Shown: piece after piece, positions 27,491 through 36,588 of the stretch
How positions within the stretch are numbered: position 1 is the stretch's first letter
How the letters are laid out: each line of letters starts with the position of its first letter
Assembly: GCA_965214335.1 (NCBI GenBank)
Contig: CBDCBO010000003.1
Location: 124,001-188,000, forward strand
Length of the DNA stretch: 64,000 bases
Direction of reading: 5' to 3'
From: Velthaea sp965214335
GTDB lineage: Bacteria > Vulcanimicrobiota > Vulcanimicrobiia > Vulcanimicrobiales > Vulcanimicrobiaceae
Translations under genes and position numbers: made by a program
The notes under the pieces: model-generated
What the model was told of the DNA's origin: nothing
Seen by the model: only the letters and a program-made list of their open reading frames with translations
The model's database searches: none

Positions 27491-29461
27491 ATGATCGACG
27501 AGTTCGCCGACCGCGAGGCGCCCGATCCCGCGGACGACGATAGCGCTACCGCCCTCGCGCTCGAGCGGACCCGCCGCAAACGTGCCGCCAAAGCCCTCGG
27601 TTGGAAACTCATCGGTCACGACACCGCCGAGCTTCGCGTCAATCGGGAATTTCATTTTGGCCCGCGTACCGTCATCGTTCGTGGCCGGGTCCCGGTACCG
27701 GTGCCGCACGAGATCACCGCGCCTGCCGGCGATGAGGCGCTGAGCCCGATCGTCGACCCCGTGGCCGGCGCGTTCCACCATTCGCTTACCCGCGCGTCGT
27801 CGAAAATCCTGAACGAGCCCGACGATGTGCAACGGCGTTACGTGTTCGAGAAAGCGTCGTTTTTTAGCGCGCTCGAAGACGCCCGACGGACGCTGCTGCG
27901 CGATTACCAAGATCTCGAGAATCGCCGCGTCGACGAGCGCGTTGAAGCCGATCTCGGCCTTCGTTTCTACCTGGATAGCTTACAGCACGGGGCCCGACGG
28001 CTGGAGTATTTCGTCGGACCCACCAACTCGGGTAAAACGTACGCCGCGATCGAATTGCTGCGCGCGGCCGACAGCGGGGTCTATTTGGCGCCGCTTCGTC
28101 TGCTTGCACTCGAAGTGCACGAGCGACTCAACGAACTGGGCGTGCTGACGTCGCTCGTTACGGGCGAGGAGCGAATCCTCAACGCCGGCGCGCGGCACGT
28201 TAGTTCAACCGTGGAAATGATCGATTTGCGGCGCGAGGTCGACGTTGCCGTCATTGATGAAACGCAAATGCTTTCCGACGAGCAGCGCGGTTGGGCTTGG
28301 ACCTTAGCGATCGCCGGCGTGCGCGCAAAGCATGTGGTAATGTGTGGCTCGCAAGACGGTCTAGCGGCGGCCGAGCGCGTCGCGGCACGGCTGGGTACGA
28401 GTCTGACGGTGCGGCGCTTCGAGCGCAAAAATCCGCTGCGCGTCGTCGATGCGATTCCGCTCGCGGCGCTCCGTGCGGGTGATGCGGTCGTCGCGTTTTC
28501 GCGAAATGCCGTTGTCGAATTACAGGGGAAAATCCGCGAAACCGGGCGTGCGACGGCGGCGATCTACGGTTCGCTGTCACCGGCAGTGCGTCGCCGGGAA
28601 GCCGAACGCTTTCGCACCGGTGATGCTGAGATTCTGGTCGCGACCGACGCGATCGGACTGGGCCTCAACCTGCCGATTCGCCGGCTGATTTTTGTATCGA
28701 TGGAGAAATACGACGGTGTGGCGACGCGGATGCTCACGCCGCCGGAGATTCGGCAGATCGCCGGTCGTGCCGGCCGCTACGGCATTCACGAGGAGGGGCA
28801 GGTCAGCGCGATCGATGCGCGCGCGGTACGATTTTTGCGAGCGAGTATCGAGCAATTCGAGCCGGCATCGGCACAGGCGCCGATTTGGATTTCGCCGACC
28901 GACGAACATCTGCGCCGGCTCGGTGAAATTATCAACACTACCCGCGTCGCACGGTTGTTGCAATTTTTTCAGACCCGGCTTCTCCGGGCGGAAGACACCG
29001 GTTTGCGGATCGCTAATTTAAGCGATACGATCGAGGTTGCGACGGCTTTAGAAGTTTCGGACCGTTATCTCGAACTGCCGCTCGGTATTCGTTGCACGTA
29101 CAGCCGGGCGCCCGTGCCGGCTCGCGGTAACAGTATTACGGTGCTTGCCCGCTGGGGCGAGCGGCATGCCGCCGACGGCATCGTCGACGGCAGCGATGTA
29201 TTGGCTGGACTTGCCGCGCGCGATAGCCTCCTGTTGTTTGAGGACCGGTCGCGTCTGGCGACACTCTACCTCTGGCTTGCGCAGCGTTTCCCGTCGGTTT
29301 ACATCGACGGCGAAGCGATTATGCGTGTCCGCGAGCGACTCGACGACGACATTCACCACGCCCTGCTGCACCACGGCGCGCGACCTAAACGCCGCCCGGC
29401 GCCAACGGTCGTCAAGCGCAAAGGGCCACCGCGATTCAATAAACGCCGGCTGCCCCGATAA
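27491..29461 (+). CDS. SUV3-like DExH RNA helicase
   Basis: A superfamily-2 helicase of 656 residues that resembles mitochondrial SUV3, the RNA helicase of the mitochondrial degradosome. Walker A is FVGPTNSGKTYAAIEL, motif II is VAVIDETQMLSDEQRGWAW (DETQ in place of DEAD), and the second RecA domain shows ILVATDAIGLGLNLP and QIAGRAGRYG. The C-terminal region (about residues 480-600) includes a SUV3_C-like ELPLGIRCTYSRAPVP segment, and the tail is basic. The N-terminal 170 residues are of unknown fold. ATG 27491 is chosen over the longer frame from 27452. It stands alone with no exoribonuclease gene nearby. Confidence 0.88.
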   Translation: MIDEFADREAPDPADDDSATALALERTRRKRAAKALGWKLIGHDTAELRVNREFHFGPRTVIVRGRVPVPVPHEITAPAGDEALSPIVDPVAGAFHHSLTRASSKILNEPDDVQRRYVFEKASFFSALEDARRTLLRDYQDLENRRVDERVEADLGLRFYLDSLQHGARRLEYFVGPTNSGKTYAAIELLRAADSGVYLAPLRLLALEVHERLNELGVLTSLVTGEERILNAGARHVSSTVEMIDLRREVDVAVIDETQMLSDEQRGWAWTLAIAGVRAKHVVMCGSQDGLAAAERVAARLGTSLTVRRFERKNPLRVVDAIPLAALRAGDAVVAFSRNAVVELQGKIRETGRATAAIYGSLSPAVRRREAERFRTGDAEILVATDAIGLGLNLPIRRLIFVSMEKYDGVATRMLTPPEIRQIAGRAGRYGIHEEGQVSAIDARAVRFLRASIEQFEPASAQAPIWISPTDEHLRRLGEIINTTRVARLLQFFQTRLLRAEDTGLRIANLSDTIEVATALEVSDRYLELPLGIRCTYSRAPVPARGNSITVLARWGERHAADGIVDGSDVLAGLAARDSLLLFEDRSRLATLYLWLAQRFPSVYIDGEAIMRVRERLDDDIHHALLHHGARPKRRPAPTVVKRKGPPRFNKRRLPR

Positions 29462-29612
29462 CGAACGGAAATCGATCGAAGGCTTGAAGTGCGTCGTATC
29501 GGTCCTGTGGAGTCTGGGAAAGCCGCCGCCGGTAAACGCTGCGCCGCCGTCGGCTCGTAGTGTCAGCCGCTACGCCGGGTCGACACCCGTCGCAGCGAGA
29601 TGAGCGCAATTA

Positions 29613-30137
29613 TCACGGTCCCCAGCCGTTCAACCCCGCCAGCGCGAAGACCAAAACCGTTGCAAACACGATCCAGGCGGCGACAAGCCCAACGAGCAAT
29701 GCAGCCGTTCGCGAGCGGTCCCACAAGCGCGATGCGATCGTGCCGGCGAGCGCAAACGTCACCACATTGCCGGCGAGCTCGGTACGATGCCCCGGCACAA
29801 AGTGCGTATAAAAGGGATATGCCAAGCAGGCAATCATGAGACTTGCAATGAGCCGCACGTTCGCCGCATCCGCCGGACGCGATGATTGCCGCTGGCCCGC
29901 CAACCAAGCCGCGCCGCCCATACAACCAAACAACACGACCCAAATCGCGCCGATGACGGCTCCGCGCGGTGCGAAGCTGGGCCAAAGCTCTCCCGGCGGC
30001 TGATTCCAGCCCAGTGCTCGAATGATCGCGTCGGTCGCGCCGGCAACAAGCACCACCAGAACGATGGTCGCAATAAGAGTTTGGCGACTACCGCGTTTCT
30101 GAAGCCGAACCATTCGCGGCGCTTGGCTTCGAAACAC
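29613..30137 (-). CDS. TspO/MBR-like (tryptophan-rich sensory) membrane protein
   Basis: A 174-residue membrane protein with about five predicted helices. The segment WNQPPGELWPSFAPRGAVIGAIWVVLF followed by GCMGGAAWLAG resembles the conserved region of TspO/MBR proteins (W-x-PP-G...P-x-W-x-LY-x-x-MG-x-A-x-W). Such proteins bind tetrapyrroles and cholesterol-like ligands. The similarity is partial, so the family call is tentative. The start is a GTG at 30137; an ATG at 30113 would remove eight residues. Confidence 0.6.
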   Translation of the reverse strand: MFRSQAPRMVRLQKRGSRQTLIATIVLVVLVAGATDAIIRALGWNQPPGELWPSFAPRGAVIGAIWVVLFGCMGGAAWLAGQRQSSRPADAANVRLIASLMIACLAYPFYTHFVPGHRTELAGNVVTFALAGTIASRLWDRSRTAALLVGLVAAWIVFATVLVFALAGLNGWGP

Positions 30138-30386
30138 AACGAACCCTGTTAACGACCATAGTCACCAACCGAAGCCGGGTACGAGCATCAGGGCGGCAGA
30201 ATCGTCCCGCCGTTTAGAGAGTCCGTTAAGGCGGTGGCCCCGGCTATGCTCGATCCGTTCGGCCTCACACGGATCGCGCGTCGTGTTCGGCGGTCCGAGG
30301 TCCGAGGTCCGCGGCGCCCGGCGATGCGAGCCGAAACGCGCTTGCGCTGCGGCAGCTTCAGTCGTCCGGCTTGGGTAAGTCGAAGC

Positions 30387-30752
30387 CTACAACAGCCCCA
30401 GCCGATGTTGCAGCACCCGCAACCCGCGTAGCCACGGAGACGGCCGCGGAACGGCTCGAACCAGCGACGGAGCCGCGAACACGATCCGGATCTGATCCGG
30501 AAAAAACATGCGAGTCGGCGCCCAGCGTTCGGTCGAGAACTTTACGTAAATATTATCGTCGACGAAAAACTGCACGACGCCGAGCTTACCGTAAAATCGA
30601 TCGCGCGCAGTGACGACTTCGACGTAATTGCCCGCGGCGAAGGCGTGAGCCGAAAAAGGATCGCTCGGCGATGTCGGCCGGAGGCCACCGGCTGCCGTGC
30701 GTTCAGGCTTGACCGAGGCGGCCCGGCGCCCCTTACGCGATACGTGCGACAC
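30387..30752 (-). CDS. Hypothetical protein with KOW-like segment
   Basis: A 121-residue protein without a confident family. The central part (NYVEVVTARDRFYGKLGVVQ then a beta-rich stretch ending MFFPDQIRIVF) resembles a small SH3/KOW-like barrel. The first 35 residues and the last 25 are basic and probably disordered. It ends one base before the stop side of the next minus-strand gene region (start at 30752, neighbour stop at 30754), so the two may be cotranscribed. Confidence 0.55.
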   Translation of the reverse strand: MSHVSRKGRRAASVKPERTAAGGLRPTSPSDPFSAHAFAAGNYVEVVTARDRFYGKLGVVQFFVDDNIYVKFSTERWAPTRMFFPDQIRIVFAAPSLVRAVPRPSPWLRGLRVLQHRLGLL

Positions 30753-30753
30753 T

Positions 30754-31035
30754 TCAAATGCCGTCGCACCAGTCGCGTGACCGCTGCGTCGCTACCCAAA
30801 CGTTATGCGCGTGTGCGAGCGCGATGACGTTTGCAACAAATACCGGATTATCGCCGTTGCACACATACACCGAGTCGGTCTCGAACGAGTCCGACGCGAT
30901 CGTGCGTACCGCAACGGTTCGCCCGAAGCGATCCTCGACCGGGAGCACCTCGACGCTAACCGTTGGATTCGCCTGCAGCATCGCAAGCGTTGCCGAGCTG
31001 GGGCTTTCTTGCGGACGAGTGAAGTATTGCATCAC
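30754..31035 (-). CDS. Hypothetical protein
   Basis: A 93-residue protein with no recognised domain, no signal peptide and no membrane segment. The pattern alternates predicted strands and one helix (SVYVCNGDNPVFVANVIALAHAH). It lies 31 bases downstream of another small unknown gene and directly upstream of the KOW-like gene on the same strand, suggesting a three-gene unit. Confidence 0.5.
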   Translation of the reverse strand: MMQYFTRPQESPSSATLAMLQANPTVSVEVLPVEDRFGRTVAVRTIASDSFETDSVYVCNGDNPVFVANVIALAHAHNVWVATQRSRDWCDGI

Positions 31036-31066
31036 GCGACTTCCACGGACGGCGGCCGGCGCGGCA

Positions 31067-31492
31067 TCACTGACCGCCGGCCAGCCCCGTGCGATTGGTA
31101 AAGCTCTCGCCTAATTCGCGGACACCGGGATTTACATTTGCGGCCATGTGCACGAAACGGCAGCCTTCGATTTCGAGCAACAGCAACACGCGCACGCCAC
31201 TAAACGATTTGAGCATTTCCGCTGCGGCTTCGGCCGGCGAACGATTCACTTGGCTGTCGCGCAGCGTCATACCGATCGTGAATAACCCGTCGGCTGCCGC
31301 GTGTAACGCGGAGCCGTCGAAGCCTTCGATCTGACCGCTCAGACCCGCATCGGAGGCAGCCCAAAACGCTAACTCTTTACAAGCGGTCTGAAATTCGCGT
31401 GTATTCGTCGGTACCGACATGCGGGGCGGTCCGACAAAGAACGTTGACACACGAGCGAAGAGCCCGCGCAATTTCGTGAATCGTTGCGACAT
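31067..31492 (-). CDS. Hypothetical protein
   Basis: A 141-residue soluble protein that I cannot assign to a family. The C-terminal half has a strand-helix pattern (FSGVRVLLLLEIEGCRFVHMAANVNPGV). A short internal Met (MSVPTNTREFQTACKEL) could be the real start, since the first 24 residues are basic and unlike the rest. It is the first gene of the small three-gene minus-strand group and is separated from panC by about 130 bases. Confidence 0.5.
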   Translation of the reverse strand: MSQRFTKLRGLFARVSTFFVGPPRMSVPTNTREFQTACKELAFWAASDAGLSGQIEGFDGSALHAAADGLFTIGMTLRDSQVNRSPAEAAAEMLKSFSGVRVLLLLEIEGCRFVHMAANVNPGVRELGESFTNRTGLAGGQ

Positions 31493-31624
31493 GGTTATTC
31501 ATCCGACGGCGAGCTGCGGCAATGCTACGAAACGGGTGATACTGCCGCGGCTACTGTCACCCGTACGTCTATCATCGGCATATCGCGTAGCTTTTCTTTG
31601 GCCCACCAAGTCCTGTACGGACTC

Positions 31625-32518
31625 TTAATCCAGTGTTCTGCCGCTCAGTGCAATGTTATCGATAAGCCGGGTTCGGCCCAGCCACACCGCCCCAAACACA
31701 CGTGCCCGCGACTGCGGCTCGGACAGCGTTTGCAGACGATCGCTTGTTGCCAGCGTTAGATAGTCGACCGCATCGAAGCCGGCCGTCAATACGTGCGTCC
31801 GGCCGGCGACCAGCGCATCCGCGACGCTCATCTGTCCGGTTACGATAGCTGCGCGTACCGCTACGAGGCCGCGCGCAAACGCCGGAGCGATCGCGCGCTG
31901 CGCCGCGGTGAGATATACATTACGCGAGGATAATGCCAAACCATCGGGCTCGCGCACGATCGGCACGCCGCTAATGCGAACCGGAATGCTGAGATCGTCG
32001 ACGAAGCGCCGGATGATCGTCAATTGTTGATAATCTTTTTCGCCGAAGTACGCCACATCCGGCAGCGTAATCATCAACAACTTGAGGACGATGGTCGCGA
32101 CGCCGTCGAAGTGTCCGGGCCGGCTAGCGCCGCACAACACATTCGATAAGGGTGTTACCGACAGACGCGTTTGCGCTTGCTCGAGCGAACTCGTGCCGTC
32201 GGGGAACATCTCCGCGGCCGGCGGCGAAAACACAGCGTCGCATTGGCGATCGCGCAAGATGGCGCAATCGCGCGCCTCATCGCGCGGATACGCGGCAAAA
32301 TCCTCAGCCGGTCCGAACTGCAATGGGTTAACGAACACGGTTGCCAAGACGCGGTCGTTCTCTGCTCGCGCACGATCGACGAGCGCGACATGGCCGGCGT
32401 GCAGCGAGCCCATCGTCGGCACGAGGCCCACGGATAACCCCTGCGACCGCCACCCGCGAATCAGCCGGCGGACTTCGACGATCGACCGCGCGACCGTCAA
32501 CGTATCGTTATCGAGCAT
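31625..32518 (-). CDS. panC: Pantothenate synthetase
   Basis: PanC joins pantoate and beta-alanine with ATP to give pantothenate, a step to coenzyme A. The nucleotidyl-transferase HIGH-type motif is in LVPTMGSLHAGHVALVDRA. FVNPLQFGPAEDFAAYPR contributes to the pantoate site, and FGEKDYQQL and LALSSRNVYLT (KMSKS-like) are clear. Length is normal at 297 residues. ATG 32518 is chosen because the 16 residues before it in the longer frame are unlike PanC. It diverges from panB across 76 bases, and panE lies 3 kb away. Confidence 0.95.
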   Translation of the reverse strand: MLDNDTLTVARSIVEVRRLIRGWRSQGLSVGLVPTMGSLHAGHVALVDRARAENDRVLATVFVNPLQFGPAEDFAAYPRDEARDCAILRDRQCDAVFSPPAAEMFPDGTSSLEQAQTRLSVTPLSNVLCGASRPGHFDGVATIVLKLLMITLPDVAYFGEKDYQQLTIIRRFVDDLSIPVRISGVPIVREPDGLALSSRNVYLTAAQRAIAPAFARGLVAVRAAIVTGQMSVADALVAGRTHVLTAGFDAVDYLTLATSDRLQTLSEPQSRARVFGAVWLGRTRLIDNIALSGRTLD

Positions 32519-32594
32519 CCGGTGCTCCCGTACCCCCAAAGCGGAAAGCTGCGCCCAAGCGCGCAACTGCGTAACGGATCATGATGGCATTTTA

Positions 32595-33369
32595 ATGCAA
32601 AAACGCCTGCGCTCGGCGGACATCCGTTCCCGAAAAGGAGCGCCCTTTCCAACGATCACCGCTTACGACATCAGCTATTGCAGCGCGATCGAGGCCGCCG
32701 GAATCGACGTCATTCTCGTCGGCGATTCACTCGGTAATGTCATCCTGGGCTACGAGTCGACGACGCAGGTCACGCTCGACGATATGGCGCGCCACGGCGC
32801 TGCGGTAGCTCGGGCGACCGTCCGCAGCCATATCATCATCGACCTGCCGTTCATGTCGTATGAGGTCAGCGCCCGAGAGGCAATTCGAAATGCCGGCGCG
32901 TTGGTGCAAGCCGGCGCATCGTCGGTAAAGCTTGAAGGCGCGGCTCACGCGAATCGGATCGGCGCCATCGTCGCGGCGGGTATTCCGGTCGTCGCGCACA
33001 TCGGCGTGCTCCCGCAGACCGCCGGCTTGACGACCGGCTTTCGGCGCCGTTCGAACCGCGATGAGCTGCTGGCCGAGGCGCGCGCGGTCACGGCTGGCCG
33101 GCGCGTTCGCGGTGGTGCTGGAAATGGTTGACCACGACATCGCCGCGGAAATTACGCGCGCGATCGATATCCCAACAATCGGCATCGGCAGCGGACCGCA
33201 GTGCGACGCGCAAATCCTGGTCCTCAACGATCTGCTCGGGATTTCGCCCAATCCGCCCCCCTTCGTGCGCCCCTATGCCGACCTTGCCGGTGCGGCGGGC
33301 GGGGCGCTGCGGTCGTACGCCGACGACGTGCGCAGCGGCCGCTTCGACCGCGATCCGGCGGCGCGCTGA
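32595..33369 (+). pseudogene. panB: Ketopantoate hydroxymethyltransferase, one frameshift
   Basis: PanB makes ketopantoate from ketoisovalerate and methylene-tetrahydrofolate. The first 165 codons are intact and carry SLGNVILGYESTTQVTLDDM (metal and substrate site) and KLEGAAHANRI. At about 33094-33100 the frame shifts: GCTGGCCGG should read GCTGCCGGC to continue as AGAFAVVLEMVDHDIAAEI, which lies in the next frame with PTIGIGSGPQCDAQILVLND through the C-terminus. One extra G explains everything. Because panB, panC and panE are all present, a sequencing indel is as likely as true loss. Intact, it would be about 257 residues. Confidence 0.88.
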
Positions 33370-33380
33370 GCTGGACCGTA

Positions 33381-34385
33381 TCAGCCGTTGGGCAGCACCA
33401 CCGCGCGAAAACGGACCTTGCCGCCGGCAACTTTATCGTAGGCCTGCGTGATGTCGTGGAGCGCGAACGTTTCGGTTGCCACCTTTACTTTGCCCTCGGC
33501 AACATACTGCAGGGCGTCGTAGAGATCGCGCCGTTCGTTCTGCGATGACGTGATGACGCGAATGCGTTTGCTCAGCAACATCGCCGGCGCGAACGAGAAC
33601 TTCGAACCGCCGTCAACACCCATGACAACGAGCCGGCCGAGTGGCCGCAGCGCGCCGACGGCCTGCTCCATTGCGGCATTGGAGTTGCTCGTGGCCAGAA
33701 CAACGTCGGCGCCGCCGGCCTCGGCTAGCGCGTCACCGTCCGCGAACACTTCATCGGCACCGAGGCTTTTCGCCAGTTCGACCTTATCGGGCGACTGCGT
33801 TACGGCGATGGTGTGAAAACCGGCGGCCTTGGCATACTGGACGGCCAGATGTCCCAAGCCGCCGATGCCGACAACGGCAACGCGGTCGCGGATTTGCGGC
33901 TCGGCGATGCGCAGACCGCTGTACACGGTGAAGCCCGCGCACATGATTGGTGCGGCTTGTTCGTAGCTGATGCCATCGGGTAGCAGCATCGTGGCAGCGG
34001 CGAACGCGAGCAAGTATTCCGCATGCCCGCCGGGCATGTCGATCGCGGCCGAAACGGCCTGCGCGCAGTTCGCCGGCAAACCGCGCAAACACCATTCGCA
34101 GCGGCCACACGACGATTGCAGCCACGGGACACCGACGCGATCGCCGATGCGGCGGCTGGTGACACCCGCCCCGATGGCGACGATTTCGCCGACCGGTTCG
34201 TGGCCCAGCCGCATTGGATAGGGCATGCCGAAATGGCCCAGTGCTTGATGCACGTCGGTGTAGCACAAACCGCTAGCGTGCACTTTAATGACGACTTGCG
34301 TTACGCCGGGTTCCGGCATCGGAACGTCGGCGACGGTCCAGGGCTCGTCGGCGGATGAGACGATTGCAGCTTTCACGTGCGCCAT
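33381..34385 (-). CDS. Zinc-dependent alcohol dehydrogenase (AdhP-like)
   Basis: A medium-chain alcohol dehydrogenase of 334 residues. The catalytic zinc ligands are Cys in HASGLCYTDVHQ, His-Glu in RLGHEPVG and a later Cys in APIMCAG. The structural zinc loop CGRCEWCLRGLPANC has all four Cys. The NAD site is VAVVGIGGLGHLAVQYAKA. ATG 34385 is chosen because the extra 17 residues of the longer frame (to 34436) are not conserved in the family. It converges on panB with an 11-base gap. The substrate is probably a primary alcohol or aldehyde. Confidence 0.93.
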   Translation of the reverse strand: MAHVKAAIVSSADEPWTVADVPMPEPGVTQVVIKVHASGLCYTDVHQALGHFGMPYPMRLGHEPVGEIVAIGAGVTSRRIGDRVGVPWLQSSCGRCEWCLRGLPANCAQAVSAAIDMPGGHAEYLLAFAAATMLLPDGISYEQAAPIMCAGFTVYSGLRIAEPQIRDRVAVVGIGGLGHLAVQYAKAAGFHTIAVTQSPDKVELAKSLGADEVFADGDALAEAGGADVVLATSNSNAAMEQAVGALRPLGRLVVMGVDGGSKFSFAPAMLLSKRIRVITSSQNERRDLYDALQYVAEGKVKVATETFALHDITQAYDKVAGGKVRFRAVVLPNG

Positions 34386-34471
34386 AAACGCCGCTGCGAC
34401 GCCGAAGTTTCGCGACGCGCGGGCATAGGATTTCAAGGCGTCGATATGTGGTCTGCGAATAATAAAATCCG

Positions 34472-35551
34472 ATGAATCGCGTGCTTGTCACCGCTCTTGT
34501 TCTGCTCACAACTGTTCTTACGTCGCTTGCACCGCAGTCCGCTCGTGCGCAAACTGCCGAAGGCCCCAAGTTCCTAGCACTGGCTTTTGCTACCGACGAC
34601 CATGGCTGGGCCGCCGGCAGTACCGGCATCGACGTTACGAACGACGGCGGACATTCGTGGTCGCCGCAATTCCGCGGGCGCCGCGTCGATCAACTCGTCA
34701 TCGTGCGCCGCAAGACGGTGTACGCGCTGGCTACCGGCACGGTGCTGCACACCGGTGACGACGGTACGTCCTGGGTTGTGGCCGGCCCGCCGCAGCCGGC
34801 GCTCAAGCAGATCGCCTTCAGCAGCGAGCGCGACGGTCTGGGCATCGGCGTCGACGGCATGCTCTACGCCACGTCCGACGGGGCCAAAAGCTGGCACCGG
34901 TCCAGCTTTACCAAACCCGTGAACGCGATATGCTTCTCCGATAAACGCACCGGCTTCGCCGGCGGCGCGGTGTCGGCACCCGCCCTAGGCGCATTCGACG
35001 GCATTGCCAAAACCAGCGACGGCGGCCGAACGTGGGCCGACGCCACGCGGCCGCCGACAGCCGGATCGGTCGGCATCGCCGGCCACTCGCTGCACTGCAC
35101 GCGCGGCAGCGTCTTCGATCTACTCGATTTCGGCGCGCATGCCGGGGGTGGCGCGTACCTGCTGGCGCGCAGCATCGACGCCGGCCGCACGTGGAAGCCG
35201 ATCGTGACCGGCGGCCAAGTGGCGCCCATCACGCGCGTTCCGCAAGGTCCCGGCAGCGAGGCGACCAGCATGAGCGCCTACTCGCCGCAAGCGGCTTATA
35301 TCGCGGGCTTCTGCGGCGCCTGCGGGCCGACCGGGCAATCGTCGTTTGGCTCGACCATCGACGGCGGCAAAGCCTGGCAAAATGCGAAACTCGACGCAAT
35401 CGGCTTTACGTCCGCGCCGACGTTCACTTCCGCGCGACACGGCTGGATCGGCGCCCGCATCATCGTCAAAGACCGGCCCGGCGCAACCGACGAAGTGCTC
35501 GTTACCGACGATGCCGGCCAAACCTGGAAGCCGATTTTTACCGCACGCTAA
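34472..35551 (+). CDS. YCF48-like secreted beta-propeller
   Basis: A 359-residue exported protein. A signal peptide (VLVTALVLLTTVLTSLAPQSARA) is followed by repeated blades with the YCF48/HCF136 pattern, for example ATDDHGWAAGSTGIDVTNDGGHSW, ERDGLGIGVDGMLYATSDGAKSW and GIAKTSDGGRTW, ending SARHGWIGARIIV and DDAGQTWKPI. In oxygenic phototrophs these proteins help assemble photosystem II; many non-phototrophic bacteria carry uncharacterised members. Its end overlaps the convergent panE gene by four bases. Confidence 0.85.
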   Translation: MNRVLVTALVLLTTVLTSLAPQSARAQTAEGPKFLALAFATDDHGWAAGSTGIDVTNDGGHSWSPQFRGRRVDQLVIVRRKTVYALATGTVLHTGDDGTSWVVAGPPQPALKQIAFSSERDGLGIGVDGMLYATSDGAKSWHRSSFTKPVNAICFSDKRTGFAGGAVSAPALGAFDGIAKTSDGGRTWADATRPPTAGSVGIAGHSLHCTRGSVFDLLDFGAHAGGGAYLLARSIDAGRTWKPIVTGGQVAPITRVPQGPGSEATSMSAYSPQAAYIAGFCGACGPTGQSSFGSTIDGGKAWQNAKLDAIGFTSAPTFTSARHGWIGARIIVKDRPGATDEVLVTDDAGQTWKPIFTAR

Positions 35552-36444
35552 TGCGGCGTTCGCGCGGCGCGCGCTTTTACGAGCCGGACGATGGTTTCGT
35601 TATACGGTGTGGGCACCGCGGCGCGGCGACCGGTCGCGACGACGGCGCCGTTGATGAAATCGATCTCGGTCGTCGCGCCGTTATCTAAATCGTAAAGCAT
35701 CGAGTTGCGCATGGCGGCGGTCTGCTCGACGATCGTGCGGACATAACTCCAGGGATCGGAGAACGGGAGCGCGATGCGCACGGCGCTCGCGACCGTCGCC
35801 GCCTCTTGTGCCAGCGAGCGGGCGACTTCGCCCGCGTTCGCGTCGTCGAGTACGACCCCGTTGGGCCGGTCGAGCAGCGCGGCGACCGGATTGATCGCGG
35901 CGTTCGCAATAAGTTTGCCCCACAGATGCGGGCGGATGTCGTACACCGTCGTGGCCGGGATGCCGGACTCATCGAGTAACCGCGCGACGCGGTTACACGT
36001 TTCGGGCGACGCGCCGCCGCTGCCGAGCACGGTTTGACCCTTGCCGACCGGCATGGCGGCCCCGGCCGCGACGGTCAACGCCGACTCGGTGGTCGCGCCC
36101 AAGACGAGCGCGATGTGGCCGCCCAGCGCGGTCTTGATCGCCTCCTCATTGCCGATGCCGTTCTGCAGCGAGACGATCGCGGTCGAGGGATTGAGTTCGC
36201 CCATGAACGGCCGCAACGCCCGTAAGGTGTCGGTCGCCCGGACAAACACGAACAGCACGGCGACGCCGAATAGATCGCGCGGCTCGAGACTTGCCGTTAC
36301 ACGCCGGGCGTCGCCGCCGCCCAAGCGGAGACCGTCGCGCTCGATCGTGGCAACCACGTCGCGCCGCACTTCGAGCATCGTGACGTCGTTCTTGGTAGCA
36401 AGTTTATAGCCGAAGAACGTGCCGATCGCGCCGGCCCCGACCAA
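35548..36444 (-). CDS. panE: 2-dehydropantoate 2-reductase
   Basis: PanE (ApbA family) reduces ketopantoate to pantoate with NADPH. The N-terminal dinucleotide motif MVGAGAIGTFFGYKLA, QNGIGNEEAI, and the catalytic Lys in RPHLWGKLIANAAINPVAAL are present, and the C-terminal half has the family fold. The TTG at 36444 gives a protein lacking the usual first strand residues. Upstream in frame are ATT AGA ATC GGG (Ile-Arg-Ile-Gly), and an ATG at 36463 is one base out of frame. Removing one C at 36457 would give MSIRIGLVGAGAIG, so either an ATT start or a single-base indel is likely. Confidence 0.92.
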   Translation of the reverse strand: MVGAGAIGTFFGYKLATKNDVTMLEVRRDVVATIERDGLRLGGGDARRVTASLEPRDLFGVAVLFVFVRATDTLRALRPFMGELNPSTAIVSLQNGIGNEEAIKTALGGHIALVLGATTESALTVAAGAAMPVGKGQTVLGSGGASPETCNRVARLLDESGIPATTVYDIRPHLWGKLIANAAINPVAALLDRPNGVVLDDANAGEVARSLAQEAATVASAVRIALPFSDPWSYVRTIVEQTAAMRNSMLYDLDNGATTEIDFINGAVVATGRRAAVPTPYNETIVRLVKARAARTPH

Positions 36445-36588
36445 CCCGATTCTAATGGCTCATTACCGCGTGAGTCGTCAACATCAACGGTCCTCGCTTC
36501 AACGTAAGAACTCTACTCGGTCGAGTGTGCTGCCTGCGGTCTAGGGCCGATGCGTCCGGTATGCGGTGTCGACCACCCCGACGCGCCG

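Noticed and set aside
29520..29600. A stretch with GGGTCGACACCC that resembles a tRNA T-arm
   Set aside because: No matching acceptor stem, D-arm or anticodon arm could be folded around it.
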